Source: Gaiellasilicea sp963763755 (GTDB lineage: Bacteria; Actinomycetota; Thermoleophilia; Gaiellales; Gaiellaceae). Taken from it: a DNA stretch of 64,000 nt. The position numbers and the translations under genes were made by a program. The DNA lies in NCBI GenBank assembly GCA_963763755.1, contig CAVXQE010000012.1:186001-250000 (forward strand), given 5' to 3'. Shown piece by piece: positions 62,825 to 64,000 of the stretch (its first letter is position 1; each line of letters begins with the position of its first letter). The notes beneath the pieces were generated by a model. It was not told where the DNA came from. It made no database searches and was given only the letters and a program-made list of their open reading frames with translations.

Positions 62825-64000
62825 TCAGACGGGCTGCCTCCTGTTGGTCGGGTTGAGCTGCGCTGCCAGGGACGCGCCCAGCGCGCCCTGCCAGTTCGCC
62901 GCCTGCTGACCGATCGCCTGAATCGCGACTGCGTTGCCGCAGCCACACCTGCCGGACTGGGTCTGCTCTGCACCCTGGCCGGTCAGGTTGAGATTCAGGG
63001 CCTTCGCGGCCGAGTAGACGTTGTTCGACTGCGACACGTCACCCGCGTCGCCTTCGCTGTCCACGGCCACCGGCGAGTTGCTGTTCGAGGCGCCGAACTG
63101 CAGCGCCGCGGACAGCGCGAGCGCCGCCTGCGTGTTCGATGCCGACTGGCCGATCGCCTGAATCGCGATCCCGCCGACGCCGCCCTGAGCCTGAGTCGCG
63201 CTCTGATCGAGCCCGTTCAGGTTCGCAGCGGTGCCCGACGACCAGACGTTGTTCGACTGGTCGACCGAGCCGCCGTTGCCGTCGCTGTCCACGCTCACCG
63301 GGGCGTTGTCGTTGCTCGCACCCGCCTGAAGCGCGAACGAGAGCGCCGCAGCGCCCTGCTCGCTCGACGCCTGCTGGCCGATCGCCTGGATGCCGATCCC
63401 GCCGTAGCAGCCGCAGCTGCCCGCCTGGATCTGCTCAGCCGACTGGCCGGTCAGGTTGACGTTCAGCCCAGTCGCGCGGGAACCGACGTTGTTCGACTGC
63501 GAGACGTCGCCGCCGTCGCCGTCACTGTCGACCCGCACCGGCGAGTTGCTGTTCGAGGCGCCATGCTGCAACGCCGCCGAAAGCCCAACCGCCGTCTGGT
63601 AGTTCGAGGCGTCCTGGCCGATCGCCTGGATGCCGCCCGAACCGCCCTGAGCCTGGCTCGCGCCCTGCCCGAGGCCGTTCAGGTTTGCAGCGGTGCCCGA
63701 CGACCAGACGTTGTTCGACTGGTCGACCGAGCCGCCGTCGCCTTCGCTGTCGACGCGAACGGGAGCGTTCGAGTTCCCACCCGAGCCACAGCCGCACTTG
63801 TCGCGGCCGAACTCCTGCACGGCCAGCGAGCCGGCGAGTGCGCCCTGCGTGTTCGAGGCATTCTGGCCGATGGCCTGGATCCCGTTCGAACCGCAGCGGC
63901 ATTCGCCACCACGCTGAGCCTGAATCGCGCCCTGCTCGAGCCCGTTCAGGTTCGCGGCAGTCGCCGACGAGCCGACGTTGTTGGACTGCGACACGTCGCC
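62825..64000 (-). CDS. Tandem-repeat protein (QSNNV/IQAIGQ repeats), 5' end missing
   Basis: The frame is open to the end of the window; at least 389 residues remain. The protein is five tandem repeats of 74-90 residues. Each starts QSNNV, followed by a helix- or strand-like ANLNGLxQ block, a Gly- or Cys-rich turn, GIQAIGQxASNxQ, an Ala-rich SAALQxGASN block and SNSPVxVDSDGDGG. Repeats alternate between a type with SQSNNV, LNLTGQ and CGCG, and a type with DQSNNVWSSGTAANL. The regular Asn/Gln/Gly spacing is like curlin or beta-solenoid repeats, so an exported fibre or coat protein is likely. CGCG pairs suggest metal binding or disulphides. The start and signal peptide lie outside the window. 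Confidence 0.72.
   Translation of the reverse strand, partial: GDVSQSNNVGSSATAANLNGLEQGAIQAQRGGECRCGSNGIQAIGQNASNTQGALAGSLAVQEFGRDKCGCGSGGNSNAPVRVDSEGDGGSVDQSNNVWSSGTAANLNGLGQGASQAQGGSGGIQAIGQDASNYQTAVGLSAALQHGASNSNSPVRVDSDGDGGDVSQSNNVGSRATGLNVNLTGQSAEQIQAGSCGCYGGIGIQAIGQQASSEQGAAALSFALQAGASNDNAPVSVDSDGNGGSVDQSNNVWSSGTAANLNGLDQSATQAQGGVGGIAIQAIGQSASNTQAALALSAALQFGASNSNSPVAVDSEGDAGDVSQSNNVYSAAKALNLNLTGQGAEQTQSGRCGCGNAVAIQAIGQQAANWQGALGASLAAQLNPTNRRQPV

Overview
The window is about 64 kb of GC-rich bacterial chromosome with short intergenic gaps, GTG starts and compact two- to four-gene operons. The gene set points to a high-GC actinobacterium, most likely a soil or sediment member of Thermoleophilia (Gaiellales/Solirubrobacterales type). 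It includes a WhiG/FliA-type sigma factor, BTAD-type regulators, a Ser/Thr kinase with a beta-propeller sensor, DUF2252 and DUF2254 proteins, several DHA2-type MFS exporters and an acyl-CoA carboxylase beta subunit. The placement is inferred from gene content, because no rRNA is present. Many genes carry one or more single-base frameshifts while their protein sequence stays well conserved on both sides. That pattern fits residual long-read indel errors better than real decay, although some loci (truncated genes at clear breakpoints) look like genuine rearrangements or misjoins.

Layout. 1-4.6 kb: a partial secreted protein, an orphan PIN protein, an anti-sigma gene convergent with an ECF sigma gene, and an RTX-like repeat protein. 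4.6-9 kb: a class V aminotransferase, an MFS exporter and a membrane protein. 9-14.5 kb: a reverse-strand operon of SulP transporter, P-type ATPase and PPK2 kinase. 15-20.9 kb: a signalling island with a BTAD regulator carrying two Usp-like domains, a divergent Ser/Thr kinase with an external propeller, and two secreted proteins (one a vanadium-haloperoxidase relative). Two promoters here carry the same three 11-bp-spaced CTCAG repeats. 21-29.4 kb: membrane proteins, a racemase homologue without its cysteines, a MASE1 histidine kinase, an MFS gene between two gene remnants, and a PAS/metallo-hydrolase pair. 29.9-34 kb: two small genes and a 3.2-kb block (hybrid kinase, response regulator-cyclase, PGM1 fragment) that interrupts the terminator of tRNA-Gly.

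34-42.6 kb is a conserved, frameshift-poor housekeeping stretch: RNase HI, cupin, aldehyde dehydrogenase, HtrA-like protease, LysE exporter, PadR regulator, EF-G paralogue and WhiG sigma. 42.6-45 kb is a relic of an integrated element beside tRNA-Trp. It has a tyrosine recombinase remnant, two small membrane-anchored genes and three copies of a tiny conserved reading frame. 45-55.4 kb holds a second SulP, DUF2252, small unannotated genes, an alpha/beta hydrolase, a SnoaL-like protein, a 687-residue SIR2-helical protein resembling anti-phage sirtuins, and an MFS-TetR operon with visible operators. 55.6-64 kb has a subtilase, a RodZ-like protein, an acyl-CoA carboxylase operon, a Pro-rich secreted Ig-like protein and, running off the end, a secreted protein made of five tandem QSNNV/IQAIGQ repeats.
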